Below are positions 8,126 to 16,961 of a stretch of 22,296 nt of DNA, piece by piece. The stretch's first letter is position 1; each line of letters opens with the position of its first letter. A program made the translations under genes and the position numbers. Under the pieces are notes generated by a model. That model was given only the letters and a program-made list of their open reading frames with translations, was not told the DNA's origin and did no database searches. This DNA comes from Nemertoderma westbladi (taxonomy: Eukaryota; Xenacoelomorpha; Nemertodermatida; Nemertodermatidae). The DNA is taken from positions 1 through 22,296 of the forward strand of contig JAUCBJ010004572.1 of assembly GCA_032718475.1 (NCBI GenBank), written 5' to 3'.

Positions 8126-8711
8126 AGCTACTGATCTCATACATCCAATCTTTGTAAAAAACAATTTCGACTATAATTAATTTCACTAATTATAATTCAA
8201 TACTCTTCGTTTATGAGTATGTCTTGGGCAAGACATGTAGTGATTGTAGTGTCATGCAGCTAACCATGACTGAAATATGGGGTGTGGTTCGTTCACAGAT
8301 TTCAAGAAATTTGTCTGTACTCCTATGTTCGGGGTAACCAGCCATGACTTGCAACTTTATTAATATTATTTGTCTGGAAAATAAAGTGGTATCAGACATT
8401 GTTAACAAGACATAAATATTGCTGGTATTGTCATGGCAACTAGAAACTGAAAAATAGTGTATTATTGTTCCTTGTACTTAATATATTGGTGGTAGACTCT
8501 GAGCCCATGATGCTACGACCATTGCATATGCTTTACGCCCGTTTAAATCACGCTGCTTAGGACATCGTCAGTATTGCTAACTTTGAGGGTCGTTTTCACT
8601 TGGTTGCTGTGGTATTTTCAAAAAACTAATTATTCCATTAATTCTTAATATCCAAAATACTAATTTTCCATAAATGTTAACTCGTCGTTATATCTACCAG
8701 AAAAGATGTTA
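8126..8711. other. Probable 3' UTR and intergenic DNA between convergent genes
   Basis: No coding region was recognised. The left part would be the 3' UTR of the LDLa exon, ending after the AATAAA near 8380. On the minus strand an AATAAA occurs at 8361-8356, the first such signal seen beyond the stop of the octapeptide ORF. Confidence 0.4.
8380..8385 (+). terminator. Possible polyadenylation signal AATAAA
   Basis: An AATAAA hexamer lies 255 bases after the LDLa exon stop, a suitable place for a 3' end. A hexamer in AT-rich DNA is weak evidence by itself. Confidence 0.35.
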
Positions 8712-9842
8712 CTATGGCAAGTCGTTGCTATGTTTAACACCAGCGCAAAAGTTTGGTGAAGTCAATGGAGCCTGTACGGGGTCATAGGTTGGAGCCTGTA
8801 CGGGGTCATAAGTTGGAGCCTGTACGGGGTTATAGGTTGGAGCCTGTACGGGGTTATAGGTTGGAGCCTGTACAGGGTTATAGGTTGGAGCCTGTACGGG
8901 GTTATAGGTTGGAGCCTGTACGGGGTTATAGGTTGGAGCCTGTACAGGGTTATAGGTTGGAGCCTGTACTGGGTTATAGGTTGGAGCCTGTACGGGGTCA
9001 TAGGTTGGAGCCTGTACGGGGTCATAGGTTGGAGCCTGTACGGGGTTATAGGTTGGAGCCTGTACGGAGTCATAGGTTGGAGCCTGTATGGGGTCATAGG
9101 TTGGAGCCTGTACAGGGTCATAGGTTGGAGCCTGTATGGGGTTATAGGTTGGAGCCTGTACAGGGTTATAGGTTGGAGCCTGTACGGGGTTATAGGTTTG
9201 AGCCTGTATGGGGTCATAGGTTGGAGCCTGTACAGGGTTATAGGTTGGAGCCTGTATGGGGTCATAGGTTGGAGCCTGTATGGGGTCATAGGTTGGAGCC
9301 TGTACAGGGTCATAGGTTGGAGCCTGTACAGGGTTATAGGTTGGAGCCTGTACTGGGTCATAGGTTGGAGCCTGTACATGGTCATAGGTTGGAGCCTGTA
9401 TGGGGTTATAGGTTGGAGCCTGTACAGGGTTATAGGTTGGAGCCTGTACGGGGTTATAGGTTGGAACCTGTACGGGGTCATAGGTTGGAGCCTGTACGGG
9501 GTTATAGGTTGGAGCCTGTACAGGGTTATAGGTTGGAGCCTGTACGGGGTCATAAGTTGGAGCCTGTACGGGGTCATAGGTTGGAGCCTGTACAGGGTCA
9601 TAGGTTGGAGCCTGTATGGGGTTATATGTTGGAGCCTGTACAGGGTTATAGGTTGGAGCCTGTACAGGGTTATAGGTTGGAGCCTGTACAGGGTTATAGG
9701 TTGGAGCCTGTACAGGGTTATAGGTTGGAGCCTGTACAGGGTTATAGGTTGGAGCCTGTACGGGGTTATAGGTTGGAACCTGTACGGGGTTATAGGTTGG
9801 AGCCTGATTGGAACTAATTTGTAACTTTTTAGCACTGGGCAC
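8712..9842 (-). CDS. Octapeptide-repeat ORF (APTYNPVQ, about 43 copies)
   Basis: The frame is open for 376 codons: a 13-residue lead-in, about 43 copies of APT-Y-(N/D)-P-(V/I)-Q, and a 19-residue tail containing NFCAGVKHS. There is no ATG; the first usable codon is GTG at 9842, just after an in-frame TAA. A splice-acceptor-like tract (a pyrimidine-rich stretch ending GTGCCCAG) precedes it, so this fits a terminal exon better than a full gene. The 24-bp unit keeps all frames in register, so other frames are also open. In this frame most differences between units are silent (third bases of Pro and Thr codons) or mild (N/D, V/I). Low-complexity Pro/Tyr-rich octapeptides suggest a disordered, possibly secreted or structural protein. 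No homologue was recognised. It may simply be a non-coding minisatellite. Confidence 0.4.
   Translation of the reverse strand: MPSAKKLQISSNQAPTYNPVQVPTYNPVQAPTYNPVQAPTYNPVQAPTYNPVQAPTYNPVQAPTYNPVQAPTYNPIQAPTYDPVQAPTYDPVQAPTYDPVQAPTYNPVQAPTYNPVQAPTYDPVQVPTYNPVQAPTYNPVQAPTYNPIQAPTYDHVQAPTYDPVQAPTYNPVQAPTYDPVQAPTYDPIQAPTYDPIQAPTYNPVQAPTYDPIQAQTYNPVQAPTYNPVQAPTYNPIQAPTYDPVQAPTYDPIQAPTYDSVQAPTYNPVQAPTYDPVQAPTYDPVQAPTYNPVQAPTYNPVQAPTYNPVQAPTYNPVQAPTYNPVQAPTYNPVQAPTYNPVQAPTYDPVQAPTYDPVQAPLTSPNFCAGVKHSNDLP
8765..9807 (+). repeat. 24-bp minisatellite, about 43 copies
   Basis: The unit is TTGGAGCCTGTACGGGGTTA followed by TAGG. Units are highly similar and no length changes were seen. Most variation is at three positions: ACGGGG/ACAGGG/ATGGGG (and a few ACTGGG), and GTTA/GTCA. 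The first set is what CpG decay would give. Confidence 0.95.
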
Positions 9843-10306
9843 AAATTAAAGAAACTGAAATGTAATGGTTTCAGGCATTAATGTGTCATTTGATCAAATT
9901 AATATTGAGATATTAAAGACTCAATCAATAAAATAAGCACACTTAAGCAATTTTTGCAAGTACCTCAAAGGCCCCGTTATGGTTGGTGATAAACTACTTC
10001 TAGTACTCTGGTTGCATTCTTATTAGTCTCATTCGATCCGCACTCTTTGAATTCGTGGGAGCAGACATCTCTAAAACAATAAGTGAATTATATATATATT
10101 TACTGAACAAAAGCATTTTGCTTAAGTTATCCATAATTCAGATGGGCTAGCAGTGATGGATTCTGGTGGCAGACAAGCCATGATATTGTTTACAACAGTA
10201 CTACTGTACTTAATGAGCTTATAGAAGTTATAATAATAGATACATTTTTCTCGGAGAAGACGGAGGAGACTAATAATAATAATAATAGTAATATTTTTTT
10301 TATAAA
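9843..10306. other. AT-rich non-coding DNA
   Basis: No gene was recognised. It holds a splice-acceptor-like tract on the minus strand next to the octapeptide ORF, a short inverted repeat (ACAGTACTACTGT near 10194) and a (TAA)n microsatellite at about 10271-10286. Confidence 0.4.
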
Positions 10307-10660
10307 TTGTGGTCTTATCTGTTATCCTTAACAAATGTTGATACCATATCCATTCCGAAAGAACTACTAAGTGACAACATATCGATCAACTATATCCATT
10401 CTCCTAAACCCGGTCTGAATGTGGAAGCGGAGGAATTCACGGAGGGAGGACCCGATTTTGGGACAAAATGTTCAAAAATTTGCGATGAATCCAGTGAATC
10501 CAGCGACAATGATCAACCGACATCCCGATTTAATATGGACGAATATGGAGAACCCATTGACATGGCAACAAACAATTATGTAAACAAATTGGACAGTCCA
10601 AACTCACACCCCCTTTTGAGTATTCACTCCCGGACTGAAGCTGTCCCAGACACCCCCTGA
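10307..10660 (+). CDS. Possible terminal exon: acidic tail with tyrosine motifs
   Basis: The frame of about 117 codons ends with TGA at 10658-10660. It has no ATG near its start. A branch-point-like CCTTAAC (about 10325) and AG dinucleotides near 10361 and 10371 suggest that a spliced exon begins around 10362-10372. The protein is acidic and serine-rich (DESSESSDND) and contains the tyrosine contexts MDEYGEPIDM and NNYVNKL. The second matches the pY-x-N core bound by Grb2-type SH2 domains, so a cytoplasmic receptor tail is one reading. No transmembrane segment or known domain is visible, and no poly(A) signal was seen soon after the stop. Codon content looks ordinary and not repeat-derived. 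It could still be a chance open frame. Confidence 0.4.
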   Translation: MWSYLLSLTNVDTISIPKELLSDNISINYIHSPKPGLNVEAEEFTEGGPDFGTKCSKICDESSESSDNDQPTSRFNMDEYGEPIDMATNNYVNKLDSPNSHPLLSIHSRTEAVPDTP

Positions 10661-10869
10661 TTATTTCAAAATCAATCAGAAATTCAATTCAATATTGAAG
10701 TAGGTCTATCCCCACTGATAGCCCGCGCCATGAATCATTATAGCTCATGGGATAAATTATATAGGGCTATAACCATTCTAAAACAATTATTCCACTATAG
10801 ATATAGTACTATGAACGATACTAATGGATACTAAATGATAGTACAGGTAGTAATGGAAAATGTTGATAA

Positions 10870-11791
10870 ATGTGTGGTTACATAGGATACATAAACGGAT
10901 AGATAGATGAATGGGTGGTTACATAGGATACATAAACGGATAGATAGATGAATGGGTGGTTACATAGGATACATAAACGGATAGATAGATGAATGGGTGG
11001 TTACATAGGATACATAAACGGATAGATAGATGAATGGGTGGTTACATAGGATACATAAACGGATAGATAGATGAATGGGTGGTTACATAGGATACATAAA
11101 CGGATATATAGATGAATGGGTGGTTACATAGGATACATAAACGGATAGATAGATGAATGGGTGGTTACATAGGATACATAAACGAATAGATAGATGAATG
11201 GGTGGTTACATAGGATACATAAACGGATAGATACATAAATGTGTGGTTACATAGGATACATAAACCGGATAGATACATAAGTGGGTGGTTACATAGGATA
11301 CATAAACGGATAGATACATAAATGTGTGGTTACATAGGATACATAAACGGATAGATACATAAATGTGTGGTTACATAGGATACATAAACGGATAGATACA
11401 TAAATGTGTGGTTACATAGGATACATAAACAGATAGATACATAAGTGGGTGGTTACATAGGATAAATAAACAGATAGATACATAAGTGGGTGGTTACATA
11501 GGATACATAAACAGATAGATACATAAGTGGGTGGTTACATAGGATGCATAAACAGATAGATACATAGGATACATAAACAGATAGATACATAATTGGGTGG
11601 TTACATAGGATACATAAACAGATAGATACATAAGTGGGTGGTTACATAGGATACATAAACATATAGATACATAAGTGGGTGGTTACATAGGATACATAAA
11701 CAGATAGATACATAGGATACATAAACAGATAGATACATAAGTGGGTGGTTACATAGGATACTTAAACAGATAGATACATAAGTGGGTGGTT
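10870..11791 (+). repeat. 41-bp satellite, left block (~22 copies)
   Basis: The unit is GGTTACATAGGATACATAAA followed by a 21-base part that varies by subfamily: CGGATAGATAGATGAATGGGT in the first ~8 copies, and (A)CAGATAGATACATAAGTGGGT or ATAAATGTGT forms later. Two shortened units occur near 11560 and 11707. The block stops in mid-unit at GGTGGTT, where LINE-B begins. Confidence 0.95.
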
Positions 11792-11988
11792 CGATTAGCG
11801 AGTTCAATTAGTTCACAATTCTTAAAATGTCCAAATGAAAAACTATCACGGCTCGGTCAAAGGTATAATATATAAATATGAAAATAAATAAATAGTAATT
11901 AATATGTACAAATTAATATGTTAATATAGAGAAGGCACATAATTTATTCCAGGATATCGAGGGCCGCGCGTATAAAAATACAGATTTC

Positions 11989-13400
11989 TCATGGACGATT
12001 CAAGGAAAAGTACATGTCAAGAGAGGCGCAGGATAAATTATATGCCCGACGCAAATCGCTAAGCAGGGTGCACTCGCAAATTATGTGGGCTTCGGTTTGC
12101 ACCAGACCACACTTACAGATCCTGGAGTCGGCAGGAACACGAGACCACCTCCCAGTCTCTACTGCTAAACGGGTCGACATCAACCGGAATCTCGTAAAGG
12201 CCAAACAATCTGGCTCGTGAATGTTTAAGACTCTGGAGGTGTAAATCTCTGGAGAGGAGAGCGAAGGGTTCATTGCGCAGTACACCACACGTCGGGAGGA
12301 AGTGCTTTCTCTTGTCCGCGAACAGATGGCGTCGTGGTCTACCTTTCGGACGTCTATGTCCAAGTCCGGCGAATTCAGTATTGATGCGAGGCCTTTTGAC
12401 ATGGTACTGTTACAACCACGTATTAGATCAATTGCGAATATTAGGGGACTATGTAACTCGGGCCTGCCCAACATCGACTTTAAGAATATGCGTTGGCAGT
12501 TTAAAATCCAGGCCTTTGGAGAAGGCTGACCGGTCTCGAGCAATAATAGATCGTGGCAGGTTTGGTTTCGGATGCCTATGGCAGACTTCAGCATGCTAAA
12601 ATACTGTGATGACGTAGGAGCGACGTTACCTCCAATCCACGCCTCGCACCCATACAGTATAGATGACGTCACAGCCACGTCAAATACCAGAAGCTTCACC
12701 CAAAGCGGACTAAATGCGTGCTTACCGAAGAAAGAATGGACTTTAACTTCTCTTTAGCGTGTAATACTATTGCTCTATTTATTCCGCCGGACTGACTGAT
12801 ACAGGCTCCAAGATATACGTAGCTTGTGCAATTCTTAACCATGATTGTAGAGACTCCAGAGGAAATAACAAAATCTGACAAGTCATCAATACGACCATTA
12901 ATGACCATAAACTTGGTTTTCGATTCGTTGATTGCCATGTTAAATTCCTCGCAGAAATCTAACAGAATTCTGAGTTTCTCGATAGCGCTCTCTCGTGATG
13001 TGGCTAACAAAGCGGAATTGTCCATCAAAAGAAGGGAATGAAGGGCCTGTAGGAAACCGTCATTTGGGCATTGTTTCAGACGCTTAATAAGAGGGTTATC
13101 AGATGGTGCAATATAAACACAAGCAAATTCAATATTAGGGAAATAAATTAAGCTAACCCATAAAATGTCATGTACATCAGTTCTTATGGATTTTACTTTA
13201 CAGCAATTCCTTTTTAAAACAGCCACTCCGCCCCTATGGCTGTCACGGCTGGGGTTATGTACCACATTAAAACCCGGTACGCTAAAATTATAACGTGCTT
13301 TAGTTTCTTGTAAAAATATTAAATCGTAAACAGTAAAAAATCTTAAAAACCGGTGGGTAGAGATATTTCTCGCCAAGTCCGGCCACAGTTCCACGACAAC
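11989..13400 (-). pseudogene. LINE-B ORF2 with endonuclease joined to RT C-terminus
   Basis: The N-terminus shows SWNC at 13396-13385, then (after a frameshift) YDLIFLQETK and HRGGVAVLKRN, the first half of an APE-type endonuclease. Around residue 100-103 of the open frame (numbered from 13394) the sequence passes directly into an RT segment (PNDGFLQALHSLLLM, then SALLATSRESA and NMAINESKTKFMVING). The rest of the endonuclease and RT palm motifs are missing, yet the frame stays open. The active-site block reads MDN where an Asp-Asp pair is expected. A one-base frameshift near 12750 separates this from the continuation at 12699-11989 (VTSSILYGCEAW, then a C-terminal CKCG...H...C zinc-knuckle-like motif). 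The element is non-functional. Confidence 0.8.
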
Positions 13401-13431
13401 AGTCGGATAAAATCAGTTTGCTTGTGGTTAA

Positions 13432-14017
13432 TTAAAAAATTGGCGCGAACCGGTCAATGATGTCCGTGTCCCGGTAAACCACGCATTCCTTCGGATCGAA
13501 TTTGATGACGTGACCAACATTCTCCGGCTTCTTCCGTTCAACAGCAGCGACCTTCCTTAGTCTACCGAGCTCCCTATTGATGGCTGGGTGGACATCCGGT
13601 TTCAGGTAAATGTTCTTGAAAGGCTCTGGGGCATCCTTCAACATCCGTGCGGCTGAGAGGAATCTACTATAGATGGGTGCTGTGGCTTTCAGTGATATCA
13701 GAAGCGGGCGACTCCGCGGCGTGGTCACATCATTGTTGTCCCCGTCTACAATTAGCTCCGGCTCTCTAACCTTTCCGAGACGGCGAACCGTGAAACTGTC
13801 GGCATCCACCTGGACGTCGAGAAGATCGAATACAACTGAGCACTTCTTAGCGTCATTTACTTCGCCTTCAAACTCGCCTTCTGGGAGGCCGGTACAAACG
13901 ATGCTTTTACTGCGAAGCTCTCAGTCAATGGATTCTGCGAACGTCATATGGTTATCAATGGTTGCCCGCAAATCCGTGTTCTCATGCGATAGTTCCGCTA
14001 CCTGCTCCTCTAACACA
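13432..14017 (-). pseudogene. LINE-B ORF1 fragment
   Basis: From 14017 leftwards the frame reads a coiled-coil end (LEEQVAELSHENTDLRATI), an in-frame TGA at 13923-13921, an RRM-like start (SIVCTGLPEGE), VRRLGK, then a C-terminal domain from RPLLISLKA to the stop at 13434-13432. The domain order matches ORF1 of LINE-A, but sequence identity is low, so they are different families. The 5' half is missing, cut at the satellite junction. ORF2 starts about 30 bases downstream. Confidence 0.7.
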
Positions 14018-15120
14018 GTTACATAGGATACATAAGCGGATAGATACATAAATGTGTGGTTACATTGGATACATAAACAGATAGATACATAAATGTGTGG
14101 TTACATTGGATACATAAACGGATAGATACATAAGTGGATGGTTACATATGATACATAAACGGATAGATACATAAGTGGATGGTTACATAGGATACATAAA
14201 CAGATAGATACATAAGTGGATGGTTACATAGGATACATAAGCAGATAGATACATAAGTGGATGGTTACATAGGATACATAAATGGATAGATACATAAGTG
14301 GGTGGTTACATAGGATACATAAATGGATAGATACATAAATGGGTGGTTACATTTGATACATAAACGGATAGATACATAAGTGGATGGTTACATATGATAC
14401 ATAAACGGATAGATACATAAGTGGATGGTTACATGGGATACATAAACAGATAGATACATAAGTGGATGGTTACATAGGATACATAAACAGATAGATACAT
14501 AAGTGGATGGTTACATAGGATACATAAACGGATAGATACATAAATGGGTGGTTACATAGGATACATAAATGGATAGATACATAAGTGGATGGTTACATAG
14601 GATACAGAAATGTATAGATACATAAATGGGTGGTTACATAGGATACATAAGCGGATAGATACATAAATGTGTGGTTACATAGGATACATAAATGGATAGA
14701 TACATAAGTGGATGGTTACATAGGATACATAAATGGATAGATACATAAATGGGTGGTTACATAGGATACATAAGCGGATAGATACATAAATGTGTGGTTA
14801 CATTGGATACATAAACAGATAGATACATAAATGTGTGGTTACATAGGATACATAAACGGATAGATACTAAATGGGTGGTTACATTGGATACATAAATGGA
14901 TAGATACATAAGTGGATGGTTACATATGATACATAAACGGATAGATACATAAGTGGATGGTTACATAGGATACATAAATGGATAGATACATAAATGTGTG
15001 GTTACATAGGATACATAAACGGATAGATACATAAATGTGTGGTTACATAGGATACATTAACGGATAGATACATAAAGGAGTGGTTATATAGGAAACATAA
15101 ATGGGTGGATACATAAATGG
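14018..15120 (+). repeat. 41-bp satellite, right block (~27 copies)
   Basis: It is the same 41-bp unit as the left block, resuming in phase after LINE-B. The subfamilies here are mostly CGGATAGATACATAA followed by ATGTGTGG or GTGGATGG, with frequent TTGGATAC and TATGATAC variants. The last units (about 15060-15139) decay into unique sequence. Confidence 0.95.
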
Positions 15121-15464
15121 ATTACAAACATAGGATACAAATCATGACGTAGCTACAAATTTTAATATATCTCCTATTTCATCAGACGAATGACCTTCTA
15201 TAACGTTATCACCATTATGTATACATTAGAAAGTTCTCTATACAATCCTATCATCCAAGCACTACAGGTCAGGTCAGGTATTCTAGGTTATTGATCAAGA
15301 AAACTTGCCACCTCCATGCAGCATAAAGGAGGTGCCACCTGTAGCCGCATAGACCCTCTTACTAGGGCAAATCTGGTCCTGTAACTAGGACCCCCTTCGT
15401 TCTGGGATAAGGACAACCTTGGTCCTGGATTAAGGATCCATATACTTGGCTGCAGGGGTATATG

Positions 15465-15680
15465 GCCCGGCCAGGCAGATGGTGATCTACCAATGGCTGG
15501 TCAGGAGTAGAGTGTTCTCATGTCCCCTCTGAGTGCACTTCACTGCGACCTGCACCTGGCAGCAGGCGTACAGGGCATGACCCAGCAGATGAGCTGCACA
15601 GCCAATGGTGGGTCATGTGCGCCAGAGTAGATATGGGTGATGGGCCTCATATCTGACTCCACTGCGACACCCGCCCTGTG
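15465..15680 (+). repeat. Two degenerate ~119-bp repeats in the LINE-C 5' UTR
   Basis: The blocks around CACTGCGAC at 15541 and 15660 share spaced elements upstream: CAGATG, CCAATGG(C/T), GGTCA, and AGAGTAGA. The spacing is 119 bases. Tandem 5' UTR units act as promoters in some LINEs; that role here is a guess. Confidence 0.5.
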
Positions 15681-15989
15681 GAATGGTAAACCAGGGTGTG
15701 GTATTTGCCCAGAGAGCTGACTCGGCAAAAAAGCACCCCCCAACCCCCACTATGGATTACATTAGTAATGCGGAGGTCCAGCCACTAGAGGCCAGTGGAA
15801 TGACTGGACACAATCGGCCTCACAGGCGTCAGTTATCTCCTGACTGGCTGCCTGTCTCACGGCAAACAATTCTTTGAATCCCTTTCCTGATGACCTTTCT
15901 GGCCCAAACCCTGGGTCACCAGGGAAGCCAGATTGTGAGGGGGAGAGGGCTGGAGTTGGAGGCTACTCTCATGTTCCACCCCGACCAAC

Positions 15990-16961
15990 AAAGCCATTGG
16001 TGAATCTGAGGCAAGTCACTAGACTAGCCTCAGTAAACACCCTAACACTCGGGTCCCCAATGCGACAAGGGGAGCTGACTGCCTTGGCAGATAAGCTTTC
16101 TCTTAGTGCAGTGGGTGTTCAAGAGCACCGAATGTAGACTGGGCAGACTGATGAGGTTCTGATTAAGGACATGGGGTCGGTTGGCGACTCGCCCTCGCTT
16201 CAGCAGATGATAGTGGCAATGGTGGAATTGGTCTATTGATGAATCCAACTGCACATGCAGCATTGGACAAAATAGACCAAATCTCTAACCGCATCATCCG
16301 TTGCCACTTCTCATGTTCTGGAAGACTGGCTAAGAAGTTTCCTAAGGTGGTTCTGATTGTGTGCTACTCTCCAACTAGTATTGCCCCTGTATGTAGAGGA
16401 GGTGGAAAATTTCTACCACAATCTACAAGCAGCTACTGATGGAGTGGATCAGCATGCATTCTTAACATTCCTGGGAGACTTTAATGCAAGTCTGCATCAA
16501 TCACCTACATCGCCCTGGGTCTATAGCAATAGTGTCAACCGAAATTCCGTCCATCTTCAGGATTTTATATCTGGAAATGGATTGTTTTCGGCTGGAACCC
16601 AGTTCAAGAAGCGAACTGGAAAGCTATGGACTCATAGTGGACCCAGTGGTCACAAGTCCCAGATAGACCATATTCTGTTTCATAGGAAGTACAGGAGCTC
16701 TATACAAGACTGTAATGCATTTACACTTCGATCCTTCTCCAGTGATCACCGCCTTATTGTGGCCAAGGTAAGACTTAGTCTGCGTGCTTGCAGAACAACG
16801 AAATCTGCCTTGCCGCGGCATGACTGGTCCTCTCTGTTGCAACAGCCAAGTGTGAGATCCAGCTTCACACTACAGCTGAGCAACAGGTATGAGGTTCTTG
16901 CCTCTGAGGCGGCAGATCACTGTGAGGGCTATACTGCCTTCACAGAAGCAAGCAGATTAAG
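15990..16961 (+). pseudogene. LINE-C ORF2, endonuclease region (frameshifted)
   Basis: Three segments read through the APE-type endonuclease in changing frames. The first ends at 16137 and has LASVNTLTL and VGVQEHRM. The second, from about 16170 to 16390, has GNGGIGLLMNP and VLIVCYSPT. The third, from about 16390 to 16960, has FLGDFNASL, SQIDHILFH and SFSSDHRLIVAKV. GDFN, IDH and SDH are catalytic-site motifs, so the active-site residues survive even though the frame does not. A further shift at about 16957-16962 leads into the RT frame. N-terminal sequence before 15990 is proline-rich and not recognised. Confidence 0.75.

Larger units (their letters stand above)
11792..14017 (-). mobile_element. 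LINE-B, dead non-LTR retrotransposon inserted in the satellite
   Basis: The insertion separates two blocks of the same satellite, leaving them in the same phase apart from a shared GTT at both edges (11789-11791 and 14018-14020). Its minus strand reads ORF1 remnant, ORF2 remnant, then a 3' part with no obvious poly(A). The 5' end is cut off inside the ORF1 coiled coil. At about 2.2 kb it is much shorter than an intact element, owing to 5' truncation and a large internal deletion in ORF2. Confidence 0.8.

Noticed and set aside
8753-9817. Plus-strand open frames across the 24-bp minisatellite (LEPVRGYR and SLYGVIGW repeats)
   Set aside because: They are open only because the unit length is a multiple of three, and unit differences in these frames are radical (R/Q/W/L, G/R/W).
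11601-11807. Minus-strand open frame of hydrophobic repeats in the 41-bp satellite
   Set aside because: It is a by-product of the satellite. 41 is not a multiple of three, so the frame does not persist along the array.
12014-13041. Plus-strand open frames opposite LINE-B ORF2
   Set aside because: They are shadows of the minus-strand RT and endonuclease remnants.
10870-15120. CRISPR-like array
   Set aside because: Units are contiguous with no unique spacers, and the context is eukaryotic. It is a satellite.
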